A DNA stretch of 45,621 bases, from NCBI GenBank assembly GCA_903642225.1, contig CAHJWI010000036.1, positions 1 through 45,621 on the forward strand, given 5' to 3'. The notes below the pieces were generated by a model, which saw only the letters and a list, made by a program, of their open reading frames with translations, ran no database searches and was not told the origin of the DNA. A program made the position numbers and the translations under genes. The stretch is from Acidobacteriaceae bacterium (GTDB lineage: Bacteria; Acidobacteriota; Terriglobia; Terriglobales; Acidobacteriaceae). Shown piece after piece: positions 36,346 to 44,400 of the stretch; position 1 is the stretch's first letter, and every line of letters begins with the position of its first letter.

Positions 36346-39300
36346 CTAGTTGGGCAACAAGCTCTCCCGCATGTGCCGCTTCAACGCGGCTGCCAATGAA
36401 GCGACGTTCGGCTCAAGGAACATGCTTTGCCTGTCTCCTGGCGCAAGCAGGTGGCGAACAAGTCCTGACGTGAAAGGCGCCCATCCACATGAAGTATCGG
36501 ATTGCTGCGGGTCGAAGTAGCTTTTCGCCGGAAGCACGAGTGTGATGTCTCCCCGGTACGGGAGTATGTGATAGTTGCGGAGCCATTCATAACCCAGAAT
36601 GTCGGTACTGGCCAGTGCCGCTGGATGCTGGAAACCCATGCTTGAAAACAGTCGATAAAGCAGCGACTTGCTGGCACGGATTGCTTGCATCCGAAGGATG
36701 ACGAGAGTTCCCAGGCAGCGATTCGCTACACGCTCGACGAATCTGTGGATTCCTTTTGCAAGGGCCACAGAAGACCTTTCAGCAATGTATGCCTTTCGCG
36801 ATTTGCGGGGCGTTGTGTAGGGGCACCATGAGTCGAGGAGGAAAAGAGTTGAGACCTGCTCGCCTGCAGTCTCCAGTCGGCGCGCGACTTCGTAGGCCAT
36901 GAGCCCAGCGAAACACCAGCCAGCAATCTGATAAGGACCGTGTGGCTGAATGCTGCGTACCTGGCGTACATGTTCGTCGAGCAGTGAATCGATGAAGCCC
37001 GGCGACAGATCGTCACCTGGAGGCAACTCCTTCAGTCCGTAGAAGGGTTGATCGAAGCCCAAGGCTCCCGGAAGCCTACCGTACAGCATATGAGAGTGCA
37101 CCATAAACAGCGGGCGTGCGGTGCCGTATGGGTTCAGTGTGACTAGGCTGCCGGTGTTTTGTGGTGAGTCCAATCCGCTGATCAGTCGTGCCAGTTTCGT
37201 TACGGTTGGAGCCTCGAAGAGCTGGGGCAGGTCCAACTTGGTTTCGAACTCCTGGTTCACTGCGCGCAATAGTTTCAGCAGCAGGAGAGAGTGGCCGCCC
37301 AGATCGAAGAAGGAATCGTTCCTGCCGACACGCCGGACACCCAGAATCTGCGCCCATACCCTGGCCATTCTTCTTTCGGTTGGGTGCGACACGTCCTGCT
37401 CGACCGCTTCGACCTGCTCGGGCTTCGTCAGCTTCGAACGATCGACCTTGCCACTGGGTGTCAGGGGCATCGCCGCCATGAAGATGATCTGCGTGGGAAC
37501 CATGTAGGCCGGTAGTCGAGAACGGAGAAAATCACGCACCTCGGATCCGAGCAGATGTGTTCCCTGCTGGCCGACAAGGTAAGCGGTCAACGTATTTCCG
37601 CCAGAACTGTCGGCCCAAACACGGGCAGCGGCAAACGCGACAGCGGGATGAGCGGCCAGGTTCACTTCGACCTCATCCAGCTCTACCCGGTGTCCACGAA
37701 TTTTCACCTGGTTGTCCAGCCGGCCGCGGAGTTCAATCTCGCCCTCTCCCCGGTACACCGCAACGTCACCTGTGCGGTAAAGACGTTCGCCGTTCGCGGC
37801 GTCCACGGTGATGAATTTCTCGTCGGTAACGGCTGGCAAGTTTCTATAGCCTTTGGCTAATCCGCTTCCACCCAGGTAGAGTTCCCCAGCAACTCCGATG
37901 GGTACGGCTCGCTGCCTCGCGTCCAGAATGTACGTGGTCGTATTTGCGATGGGTTGACCCACGGAGACCGCGCCACTCGACGGCTTGACCCTGCCGATAG
38001 TGGACCAGACTGTGGTTTCAGTTGGGCCATAGACATTCCACACGTCCATTCCTTGGGCAAGGAGCTGTTCCGCGAGCGATCGGCTCATGGCTTCGCCGCC
38101 ACACAGGACACGAAGGCCAGCTTTGCCTTGCCAGCCAGACTCAAGCAAGGAAGTCCATGTAGCCGGTGTTGCCTGCACATACGTGCATGCGCCACTGTCG
38201 ATCAGTCGGCCAAGTTTTGCAGGGTCGGTCGCATCTTCGCGCGATGCAAGCACGATGCGGCCACCGGAGATGAGTGGAAGAAACATTTCGAGCACGGAGA
38301 TGTCAAAGGAGATGGTCGTGATGGCAAGTATGGAGTCGTTCTCGTTAAAACCCGGATCGTGCTGCATGGAGAGGAGGAGATTGACAACACCGCGGTGCAC
38401 GATTTCGACACCCTTCGGTACACCTGTGCTGCCCGACGTATAAAGCACGTAGGCAAGATCATCTGGACCGGATGAGATCGTGGCACCAACACCTACTCTT
38501 GGCGCAGCGAGAACATCTTCCAAGACGAGCGTGCGCCCAGAAGGCATTGCCGCCACGCCCAGGTAGGATCTTTCTGCCAACACCCAGTCCGGCCTGGCGC
38601 TCTCAAAGCAAAGGGCGATGCGAGAGGTGGGCGTGGCCGGATCGATCGGCATGTAAGCGGCACCCGTCATGAGAATGCCCAGCAGACTGGCGACCAGGGA
38701 AGGGGAGCGCCCAAGAACTGTCGCCACAAGAGCATGTCGCGTGATACCAGCCTGCAAAAGGGCGGCGGCGATCTGTTCCGCCTCGTCCATCAGGCGTGCA
38801 TAGGTCCATCCCGTTGCGCCCCAGGTGATGGCCGTCCTGTTCGGTGTCCGCTTACCCTGCGCCAGAATGAGGTCATGAATCGTCGTTTGCGGCAACGGCT
38901 GTTTGGTGGCGTTCCAGCTCTGCATCGTCTGTTGTTCCGTGGCAGTCAGCAACGGCAGGTCGCCGATTACACATTCCGGATTTGCGCAGACACCGTGGAG
39001 CAGTGTTTCCCAATGACCAATCAGGCGGTAGATGGTTTCAACATCAAAAAGGTCCGTTGAGAAAAAGATACGAACGCCGATCCTGTCGGCCTGCTCGTCG
39101 GCCTGCTCGTCGGCTTCGATACACAGATCGAACTTTGAGGTGCTCGTAGCGATCTCCGTGCCGGTGACGCTCCAAAGACAATCCGCCTCGGCCTCATTTG
39201 GCTGAAAGGCAAAGAGCGTCTGGAAGATAGGTTGGTGACTATGCTCCCGTGTCACGCCGGCCGCATCCACGATGTGCGCAAGCGGTGGCTCGCACATGGC

Positions 39301-40395
39301 AAGTCCATCCAGGAAGGTTTCATGGACCTGTTTCAAATAGTCGAGGAAGCTGAGGGCGGCACGCGGGCGTGTTCGCACGGGAAACACATCCATAACACAG
39401 CCCATTACTGCCTCAAGCTCAGGTCTCCGTCGGCCGTCAGCGACGGTCCCGACGATGACATCTTCCTGTCCGCTGTAACGAAAAAGCAGGACTTTTAGTG
39501 CGGTGAGCAGCACCGTGTACAGCGACGTTTTCGAGTGCTGAACCAGCCGGCGCAAAGCTTGTACGGTATGAGGCGGCAGGTTGAACCGCCGCATGTCGCC
39601 GCGTCGCGTGAGCTCTTTCGGACGAGACCGGTCGGTGGGCAAACTTAACAACGCCAGATCACCAGCGAGCTGGTGTTTCCAATAGGCAAGCGGGGCATCC
39701 ATGTTTGAGGACGCTGCTTGTTGGTTGCGCCACAACGCATAGTCAGCATAATGCAGTGAGACTGCCGGCAGAGATGGCTGCCGGCCCAGGGCGAAGGCCG
39801 CATAGATGTGCCTGAGCTCCGGCAGAAAGGTCCGCCGCAGCGAAAAGCTATCGACGATAAGGTGCGAGATGACCAGGTGCAGGCGACTCTCTTCTGCGCT
39901 TAGTTGCAGCAGAGTCGCACGCAGCAATGGCGCCTGTTCGAGATCAAGCGGCAGGCACGCCTGTGCGCTTGCAATCCGGCTCGATTCGCCTTCCACATCG
40001 GGGTGCGCGCGCAAATCAACTAGGGTCAACGCCAGCCTGACCTCTGGTTCTACCTGCTGCACGACTTCGTCAGCCATTTGCTGGAAGGTGGTCCGCCAGA
40101 TCTCATGGCGTGCAATAAAGAAATTGAGGCTTTGCTCCAGCACAGGCGCGTGGAGCTCGCCACGGAATCGTACCGTTACAGCCTCGTTGTAGATGGGCAG
40201 TTTCCGCTCAAGGGTCGCCTGCAGCCAGACACTGGACTGCTCCGCGCTAAGGGGCGTTTTTGCGCCGGCAGCCCTGGGCTGGATGGAACCGGATGCCCGG
40301 TCAGCCAACGGAACACCCTGGAGATGCTTGATAAGCAGGTGCTTCTTCGCGTCCGACAACTCTGCGGCCGGCGTTTTCTCATTGCTGGTGGGCAA
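36346..40395 (-). CDS. Single-module nonribosomal peptide synthetase (C-A-T-TE)
   Basis: 1349 residues from the TTG at 40395, which has GAGGAG just upstream; an in-frame ATG at 40434 lacks a good site. Condensation domain (~45-485): the HHxxxDG motif reads SHLIVDS (177-183), keeping the second His and the Asp. Adenylation domain (~510-990): LAYVLYTSGSTGVPKG, NVYGPTETTVW, LYRTGD and the terminal Lys in PSGKVDR are intact. The specificity positions read about D-I-L-Q-L-G-V-V-W-K, closest to the published glycine code. Carrier domain: DLGGHSLL with Ser1036. Thioesterase (~1095-1345): the nucleophile motif is GWCFAG (Cys1161), Asp1188 is present, but the usual PGDH is PGDR (Arg1322). It would join one amino acid to an upstream acyl group; product unknown. 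Confidence 0.92.
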   Translation of the reverse strand: MPTSNEKTPAAELSDAKKHLLIKHLQGVPLADRASGSIQPRAAGAKTPLSAEQSSVWLQATLERKLPIYNEAVTVRFRGELHAPVLEQSLNFFIARHEIWRTTFQQMADEVVQQVEPEVRLALTLVDLRAHPDVEGESSRIASAQACLPLDLEQAPLLRATLLQLSAEESRLHLVISHLIVDSFSLRRTFLPELRHIYAAFALGRQPSLPAVSLHYADYALWRNQQAASSNMDAPLAYWKHQLAGDLALLSLPTDRSRPKELTRRGDMRRFNLPPHTVQALRRLVQHSKTSLYTVLLTALKVLLFRYSGQEDVIVGTVADGRRRPELEAVMGCVMDVFPVRTRPRAALSFLDYLKQVHETFLDGLAMCEPPLAHIVDAAGVTREHSHQPIFQTLFAFQPNEAEADCLWSVTGTEIATSTSKFDLCIEADEQADEQADRIGVRIFFSTDLFDVETIYRLIGHWETLLHGVCANPECVIGDLPLLTATEQQTMQSWNATKQPLPQTTIHDLILAQGKRTPNRTAITWGATGWTYARLMDEAEQIAAALLQAGITRHALVATVLGRSPSLVASLLGILMTGAAYMPIDPATPTSRIALCFESARPDWVLAERSYLGVAAMPSGRTLVLEDVLAAPRVGVGATISSGPDDLAYVLYTSGSTGVPKGVEIVHRGVVNLLLSMQHDPGFNENDSILAITTISFDISVLEMFLPLISGGRIVLASREDATDPAKLGRLIDSGACTYVQATPATWTSLLESGWQGKAGLRVLCGGEAMSRSLAEQLLAQGMDVWNVYGPTETTVWSTIGRVKPSSGAVSVGQPIANTTTYILDARQRAVPIGVAGELYLGGSGLAKGYRNLPAVTDEKFITVDAANGERLYRTGDVAVYRGEGEIELRGRLDNQVKIRGHRVELDEVEVNLAAHPAVAFAAARVWADSSGGNTLTAYLVGQQGTHLLGSEVRDFLRSRLPAYMVPTQIIFMAAMPLTPSGKVDRSKLTKPEQVEAVEQDVSHPTERRMARVWAQILGVRRVGRNDSFFDLGGHSLLLLKLLRAVNQEFETKLDLPQLFEAPTVTKLARLISGLDSPQNTGSLVTLNPYGTARPLFMVHSHMLYGRLPGALGFDQPFYGLKELPPGDDLSPGFIDSLLDEHVRQVRSIQPHGPYQIAGWCFAGLMAYEVARRLETAGEQVSTLFLLDSWCPYTTPRKSRKAYIAERSSVALAKGIHRFVERVANRCLGTLVILRMQAIRASKSLLYRLFSSMGFQHPAALASTDILGYEWLRNYHILPYRGDITLVLPAKSYFDPQQSDTSCGWAPFTSGLVRHLLAPGDRQSMFLEPNVASLAAALKRHMRESLLPN
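39087..39110. repeat. 12-bp tandem duplication inside the NRPS gene
   Basis: CGGCCTGCTCGT occurs twice in tandem and gives the in-frame repeat ADEQADEQAD in the second half of the condensation domain. The reading frame is kept. Confidence 0.85.
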
Positions 40396-40833
40396 AGCAC
40401 TCTCCTCACAACGTCTTCTATAAAAGCGCCACATGGAGCACCTGGAGCGCCCGCATGGCGGACATGCCGTGCCACACGGGCGGCTTTGGCTTTAAAGCAG
40501 GTTTAGTAAATCGACCGGCGATGGATGTAAACGAACCTGCGCCGCCAACCTGGCAACGGGGGTGCGCCCAGGCAATAGTGGCCAGCCCAGCGACATGCCA
40601 GATGGCTATTTGTACGATCGCTGCAACTCCGGCCGGTCTGGTTCCGCACACCGCAAGGGGCCCCGGTTAGCCGCGGCAAGTACGACCGTAATGGCCTCCC
40701 CACACCGAACCTTTCTCCCTGCAGGGTTATGTCAGTCGCAGCCACGCGCCCGACATATTGCATGGTCGACTCAAAGCGGCAAAGTTCGTCCTGTACGAGT
40801 GTCAAAATCCTTTTCTCCAGAACGCTGTACTCC

Positions 40834-41010
40834 TCATCGGACGATCCCGGCACTTCCTGCAGCACGGCCTGGATATCGTCTCCCGGGCAAACGTCCCGCT
40901 TGGGTGCCGTCGTTCAGGAAGGGGTCTCGCAACAATTGTTCCGCGGTGAGCACCGGCCGGTTGTGGTATCCGCGCGCCACGCCAGCACCACTCACATAAG
41001 TCTTACCCAT
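40834..41010 (-). pseudogene. Relic NRPS adenylation-domain fragment
   Basis: A 58-codon frame from ATG 41010 (GAAGGA upstream) reads [20 protein letters not shown] then [17 protein letters not shown]. This is the A6-to-A7 core of an adenylation domain (usual form GELYIGGxGVARGYxNRPELTAERF), after which the sequence loses resemblance. It lies between the transferase gene and the intact NRPS on the same strand. It differs in sequence from the adenylation domain of that NRPS (GGSGLAKGYRNLPAVTDEKF), so it is not a duplicate. The following frame (40865 down to 40503) contains VLEKRILTLVQDEL, which faintly resembles a carrier-protein first helix; I could not confirm it. The fragment suggests the locus once held another module. 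Confidence 0.68.
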
Positions 41011-41035
41011 GCACGTCGTCCTTCAAAAATTTGGG

Positions 41036-41857
41036 TTAGCGACAGAAGCAAATTGGTTGACTATGAGAGGAGCTTCTTTCACCGTCGTCGAAGAGAGCTT
41101 CGGCGCGAAATGTGAGCACCGTTCGGATCTCTTGCTCAAGAGCGAGGGACGCAATACAACCGTCGATGCCTTGCAGAGGCAAGAGCCGATACGGCGTAGT
41201 CCCACCGTCCGGTGCGACCACTTTCCACGATGCTGCGACAGCTTCCGAACCAGCAACTGCCGGTGAAGTTGAAACGATAGAGCTCGGATTGCTGATCCCG
41301 ATACCCGCTGCTTTGCCTATGGCTTCTCGAGCTGTCCAGACACGCAGAAATGCGCTCAGTCGTTCTTGTTCCGTGCGGGCCGAAGTCAAAAGAGGGACTT
41401 CGTTTGGGTGAAACTGGTCAGCTGCCAAGCAGATGACGTCCTCGCCAATCAGGGCGTCCGTTGCTCGATCCTCAACGTCGATGCCGACCTCGCCGTTACT
41501 CGACAGGGCCAGCAGCAAAGTAGACGAACTATGTGAGAGCGAGAAATGAATTTGTGAGTCCTGCGCCAGAGAGGGCTTCCCATTTGCGGAAACAAAAACC
41601 TCCACATCCTTTGCAGAGATCCCCAAGGCCTGCTCAAGGAGCAGGCGAAGCAAACCTCGCCCGCAGCGAAAGGACTCTGACCCTCGAAGCGTCAGGAATC
41701 GCCTGTCTCGCGCCCGCTCTGACGTGGACATGACGCTATCTGCGTACCGCAGCACCGGGCGAAGCCGTGCGCAATTAAGGTCGAGCCTCCACACCTGAAC
41801 GGTTTGAGCCGAAAGATGAGGAACTTGCGTGGGACTGCTCCAGGCTTGCTCAAACAT
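41036..41857 (-). CDS. Sfp-type 4'-phosphopantetheinyl transferase
   Basis: 273 residues from the ATG at 41857 (GGAAGA upstream). A longer in-frame start at 41956 is rejected because that stretch carries the BIG_2 fossil on the other strand. Family motifs are present: ANGKPSL, IHFSLSHS, the Mg2+-binding GIDVED (125-130) and WTAREAIGKAAG (174-185, Glu178 and Lys182). The enzyme moves phosphopantetheine from CoA onto the carrier-domain Ser of NRPS/PKS proteins. It lies just upstream of the NRPS on the same strand, so it most likely activates that synthetase (Ser1036 there). Confidence 0.9.
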   Translation of the reverse strand: MFEQAWSSPTQVPHLSAQTVQVWRLDLNCARLRPVLRYADSVMSTSERARDRRFLTLRGSESFRCGRGLLRLLLEQALGISAKDVEVFVSANGKPSLAQDSQIHFSLSHSSSTLLLALSSNGEVGIDVEDRATDALIGEDVICLAADQFHPNEVPLLTSARTEQERLSAFLRVWTAREAIGKAAGIGISNPSSIVSTSPAVAGSEAVAASWKVVAPDGGTTPYRLLPLQGIDGCIASLALEQEIRTVLTFRAEALFDDGERSSSHSQPICFCR

Positions 41858-41928
41858 GAATCTTCCATCGGCTTGAGCGAGTAGTCTCTTCTCCCGATGC
41901 TGATGCCGCGTGTCCAATCCGTCCCGCC

Positions 41929-42480
41929 GTGAACGCGGGTAAGGGTGAAAGTACAACCCAGTCTGGTCCTTCGATAGCCTGTACCCAGGTCAATGTGACA
42001 AACGCGACGCTCACCTCCATGGTGAAGACGCTGGCTTCTACGACCATTCGCCCGGGGCAATAGCAGTCAATAAAGTAATTCGGTACGTTTAGCGACAGCT
42101 ACATGCAAGACATGTACCTGAACGTGGCGCTTGCTTCGGCCAACCCGGACGCTGCCAGCATTAAGGGAGCGGTTGCCCTTGCCGTAACCGGCCCCTGTGC
42201 TGCAAGCGGTCACGCCTTACCCGGCACAAACCGGGATTGTCAACGTGCTGGTAGTACCGTGCAGTACACCGCAACCTGATCTTTCAGCGACTCTTCAACT
42301 CAAGGCCTCACCAATACCATCCATCTATCGATCTCTTCAGGCGTTGCGTTCAGCACCTCCCCAGGTTGGCCGCTTCTCTCCTCGGTGTCAGCTAGGGCAG
42401 CCTTATCGCAACGTTCGGATGTTGTCCGGACAACCGCTTCACCATAGCTTCTACTTCATAGACCAGGACAGTAACGGGGT
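41929..42480 (+). pseudogene. Fossil of a BIG_2 (Ig-like) repeat protein
   Basis: One frame reads CTQVNVTNATLTSMVKTLAS then TTIRPGQ, TAG, QSIK, TAA, then FGTFSDSYMQDMYLNVALAS and ANPDAASI. Aligned with repeat 10 of the giant Ig-repeat protein in this window (VNVTNATLTSIALTPASTSI, GTFSDGYTQNLYLNASYRSA), the match is clear. A second repeat follows: VLQAVTPYPAQTGIVN in one frame, then AGSTVQYTAT, TGA, SFSDSSTQGLTNTIH in the other, like repeat 11. A last piece GSLIATFG ends the domain. At least four stops and one frameshift make it inactive. It lies on the strand opposite to the intact giant gene, ~30 kb away. Confidence 0.75.
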
Positions 42481-42509
42481 GACTCGGGTTTGCTGCTGGT
42501 ACCCCGCAT

Positions 42510-43841
42510 TCAACGCGCCAGAATCTCACGCACCAGCTCAACCTGTTCCACAGCTTCGTCTGAGAACCGCAGTGTCCCTCGCAGCATTCGCTCTGGTTCT
42601 TCCAGCTGCTGCTCCCGGTCCGCAAAAAGCGTAATCAGCGGCGCACCTGCTGCCACAAAGTCGCCTACCTTTGCGTGCATCTCTATTCCGGCATCTGCAG
42701 AAACCGGGCCGCCCGGCACCTCTCGCCCGGCACCCAAACGCTGCACAGCCCAGCCCACCTCCTTGCAGTCCATCCCCGCTAGATACCCGGAACGCGACGC
42801 GCACAAGACCCGTGTCACGCCCGGCTCGTGATGTGACGAAGGTGTTTCAAAGACTGTCGCATCCCCACCCTGCAGTTCCACCATTCGCAGCCACACCCGC
42901 CAGGCCGAACCATCCTGAAGCACACGCGCCGCAATGACTCGGCCCTCGTCTGCAGAACCCGCAAGTCCGCCCAAAAAGATCATCCATCCACTCAGCGTCA
43001 GCGACAGCGAGACCATGTCCTCACTCAGCGGGTGCGCCTGACCCCGCAGCACATCGACGCACTCCCAAACCTCTACCCAGTTGCCGGCAAAGCGCCCCAG
43101 TGGTTCGTCCATGCCCGTCAGCAGCGCTACCGTCCGGCAACCGGCAGCCTCGCCTGTCTTCACCATCAGTTCAGCCAGCTCGCGGCTCGCCTGGTACGTC
43201 GGCATAAACGCGCCGGACCCCACCTTCACATCCAGCACCAGCCCGCGCAGATCTTCTGCCAGCTTTTTGCTCATGATGCTCGCCGTAATCAAGTTTGGCG
43301 ATTCGACCGTTCCTGTATGATCCCGCAGTGCATACAGAATGCGATCCGCCGGCACCAGCGTCGGCGTTTGCCCGATCATGCATGCACCACAGTCCGCAAT
43401 CACGTCGTAGAACTCCCGCATGCTCAACTGCGTTCGAAAACCGGGGATAGTCTCCATCTTGTCCAGCGTTCCGCCCGTATGGCCCAGGCTTCTGCCGCTG
43501 ATCATCGGTACGGCAAGCCCGGCTGCCGCAACAATGGGAGCAATCAGCAACGAAGTTTTGTCACCCACGCCACCGGTCGAATGCTTGTCGACCGTGAATT
43601 TTCCTAATCCCGTTGCGTCAAACACCTCGCCTGATCCGCGCATCGCGTCCGTAAGCGCGGCCAGCTCCCGAGCGGACATTCCTCGCTGGAATACCGCCAT
43701 AAGCCATGCTGCAATCCGCGCCGGCGAAACCTCCTCGCGCACCACACCCTGCACGAACGCGCGGATTTCCACGTCGGAAAGCTCGCGGCCGTCCCGCTTT
43801 TTAAGGATTACGTCGATCGAGTGCACCACCTGTTTGCTCAT
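42510..43841 (-). CDS. deoA: Thymidine / pyrimidine-nucleoside phosphorylase
   Basis: 443 residues, full length. It cleaves thymidine or related pyrimidine nucleosides with phosphate to the base and (deoxy)ribose-1-phosphate in the cytoplasm. The signature DKHSTGGVGDKTSL (85-98) binds phosphate; SGRSLGHTGGTLDKMETIPG and IMSKKLAEDLRGLVLDVKVG are further conserved blocks. The C-terminal alpha/beta domain carries MHAKVGDFVAAGAPL. The start codon overlaps the cytidine deaminase stop by 4 bp (ATGA), so the two are one operon for pyrimidine salvage. Thymidine and pyrimidine-nucleoside phosphorylases are hard to separate by eye. Confidence 0.93.
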   Translation of the reverse strand: MSKQVVHSIDVILKKRDGRELSDVEIRAFVQGVVREEVSPARIAAWLMAVFQRGMSARELAALTDAMRGSGEVFDATGLGKFTVDKHSTGGVGDKTSLLIAPIVAAAGLAVPMISGRSLGHTGGTLDKMETIPGFRTQLSMREFYDVIADCGACMIGQTPTLVPADRILYALRDHTGTVESPNLITASIMSKKLAEDLRGLVLDVKVGSGAFMPTYQASRELAELMVKTGEAAGCRTVALLTGMDEPLGRFAGNWVEVWECVDVLRGQAHPLSEDMVSLSLTLSGWMIFLGGLAGSADEGRVIAARVLQDGSAWRVWLRMVELQGGDATVFETPSSHHEPGVTRVLCASRSGYLAGMDCKEVGWAVQRLGAGREVPGGPVSADAGIEMHAKVGDFVAAGAPLITLFADREQQLEEPERMLRGTLRFSDEAVEQVELVREILAR

Positions 43842-44269
43842 GCCGCCCCTTCCAACGGCCCCGGCAGCACAGACGCATCAAAGCGCGATGGCAGCAGTTC
43901 CGCCAAGGTGCACCTGGATCCTTCCATAGTCCCGCTAGGGAAAAACACAGGGCAATCCCAATCCGCAAACTCCGCTATCGTCTGCCGGCAGGCTCCGCAC
44001 GGCGCACACGCGATCGTCGGGTCCAGGTTCGCCACAGCCACAGCCACAATTCGTATGCCCGGCCCAAACTCCGCGACAGCCCGGGCAATCGCTGTCTGCT
44101 CCGCGCAGCACGTCAACCGATAGCTCGCGTTCTCCACGTTGCATCCGGCCACGACCTCGCCGGTCGCCAGCAACACTGCAGCGCCCACATAGAACCGGCT
44201 GTACGGCGCGTATGCCTGACTTGCTGCCGCTGCCGCAGCGCGCCGCAGCCCATCCTCGTCGATCGTCAT
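43838..44269 (-). CDS. cdd: Cytidine deaminase
   Basis: 143 residues from the ATG at 44269 (AGGGTGG just upstream); a GTG at 44278 is also possible. It is a homotetrameric-type zinc enzyme converting cytidine/deoxycytidine to uridine/deoxyuridine. The zinc ligands and catalytic Glu are visible: CCAEQTA (Cys55, Glu57) and PCGACRQ (Cys91, Cys94). NVENASYRLT is the substrate-binding loop. It is followed by and coupled to the phosphorylase gene, which would act on the deaminated nucleoside. Confidence 0.95.
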   Translation of the reverse strand: MTIDEDGLRRAAAAAASQAYAPYSRFYVGAAVLLATGEVVAGCNVENASYRLTCCAEQTAIARAVAEFGPGIRIVAVAVANLDPTIACAPCGACRQTIAEFADWDCPVFFPSGTMEGSRCTLAELLPSRFDASVLPGPLEGAA

Positions 44270-44400
44270 CTTACCCACCCTGCTGGTTTCGGCACATAGA
44301 AGCCTGAGGCTAAACCCGCGCCGTTACACGCGCAAGCATCCGTTACCAGGCAGTCCGCCGTGCATCCAAACTGTTGCACCCATGGTCCATACTTAAAGCT

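Noticed and set aside
39087..39110. Tandem 12-bp repeat in the NRPS as a possible regulatory or CRISPR-like repeat
   Set aside because: Only two copies, in frame within the condensation domain; simple replication slippage explains it.
41858..41956. Longer start for the phosphopantetheinyl transferase
   Set aside because: The extra residues lack family similarity, the ATG at 41857 has a GGAAGA site, and the opposite strand there carries the BIG_2 fossil.
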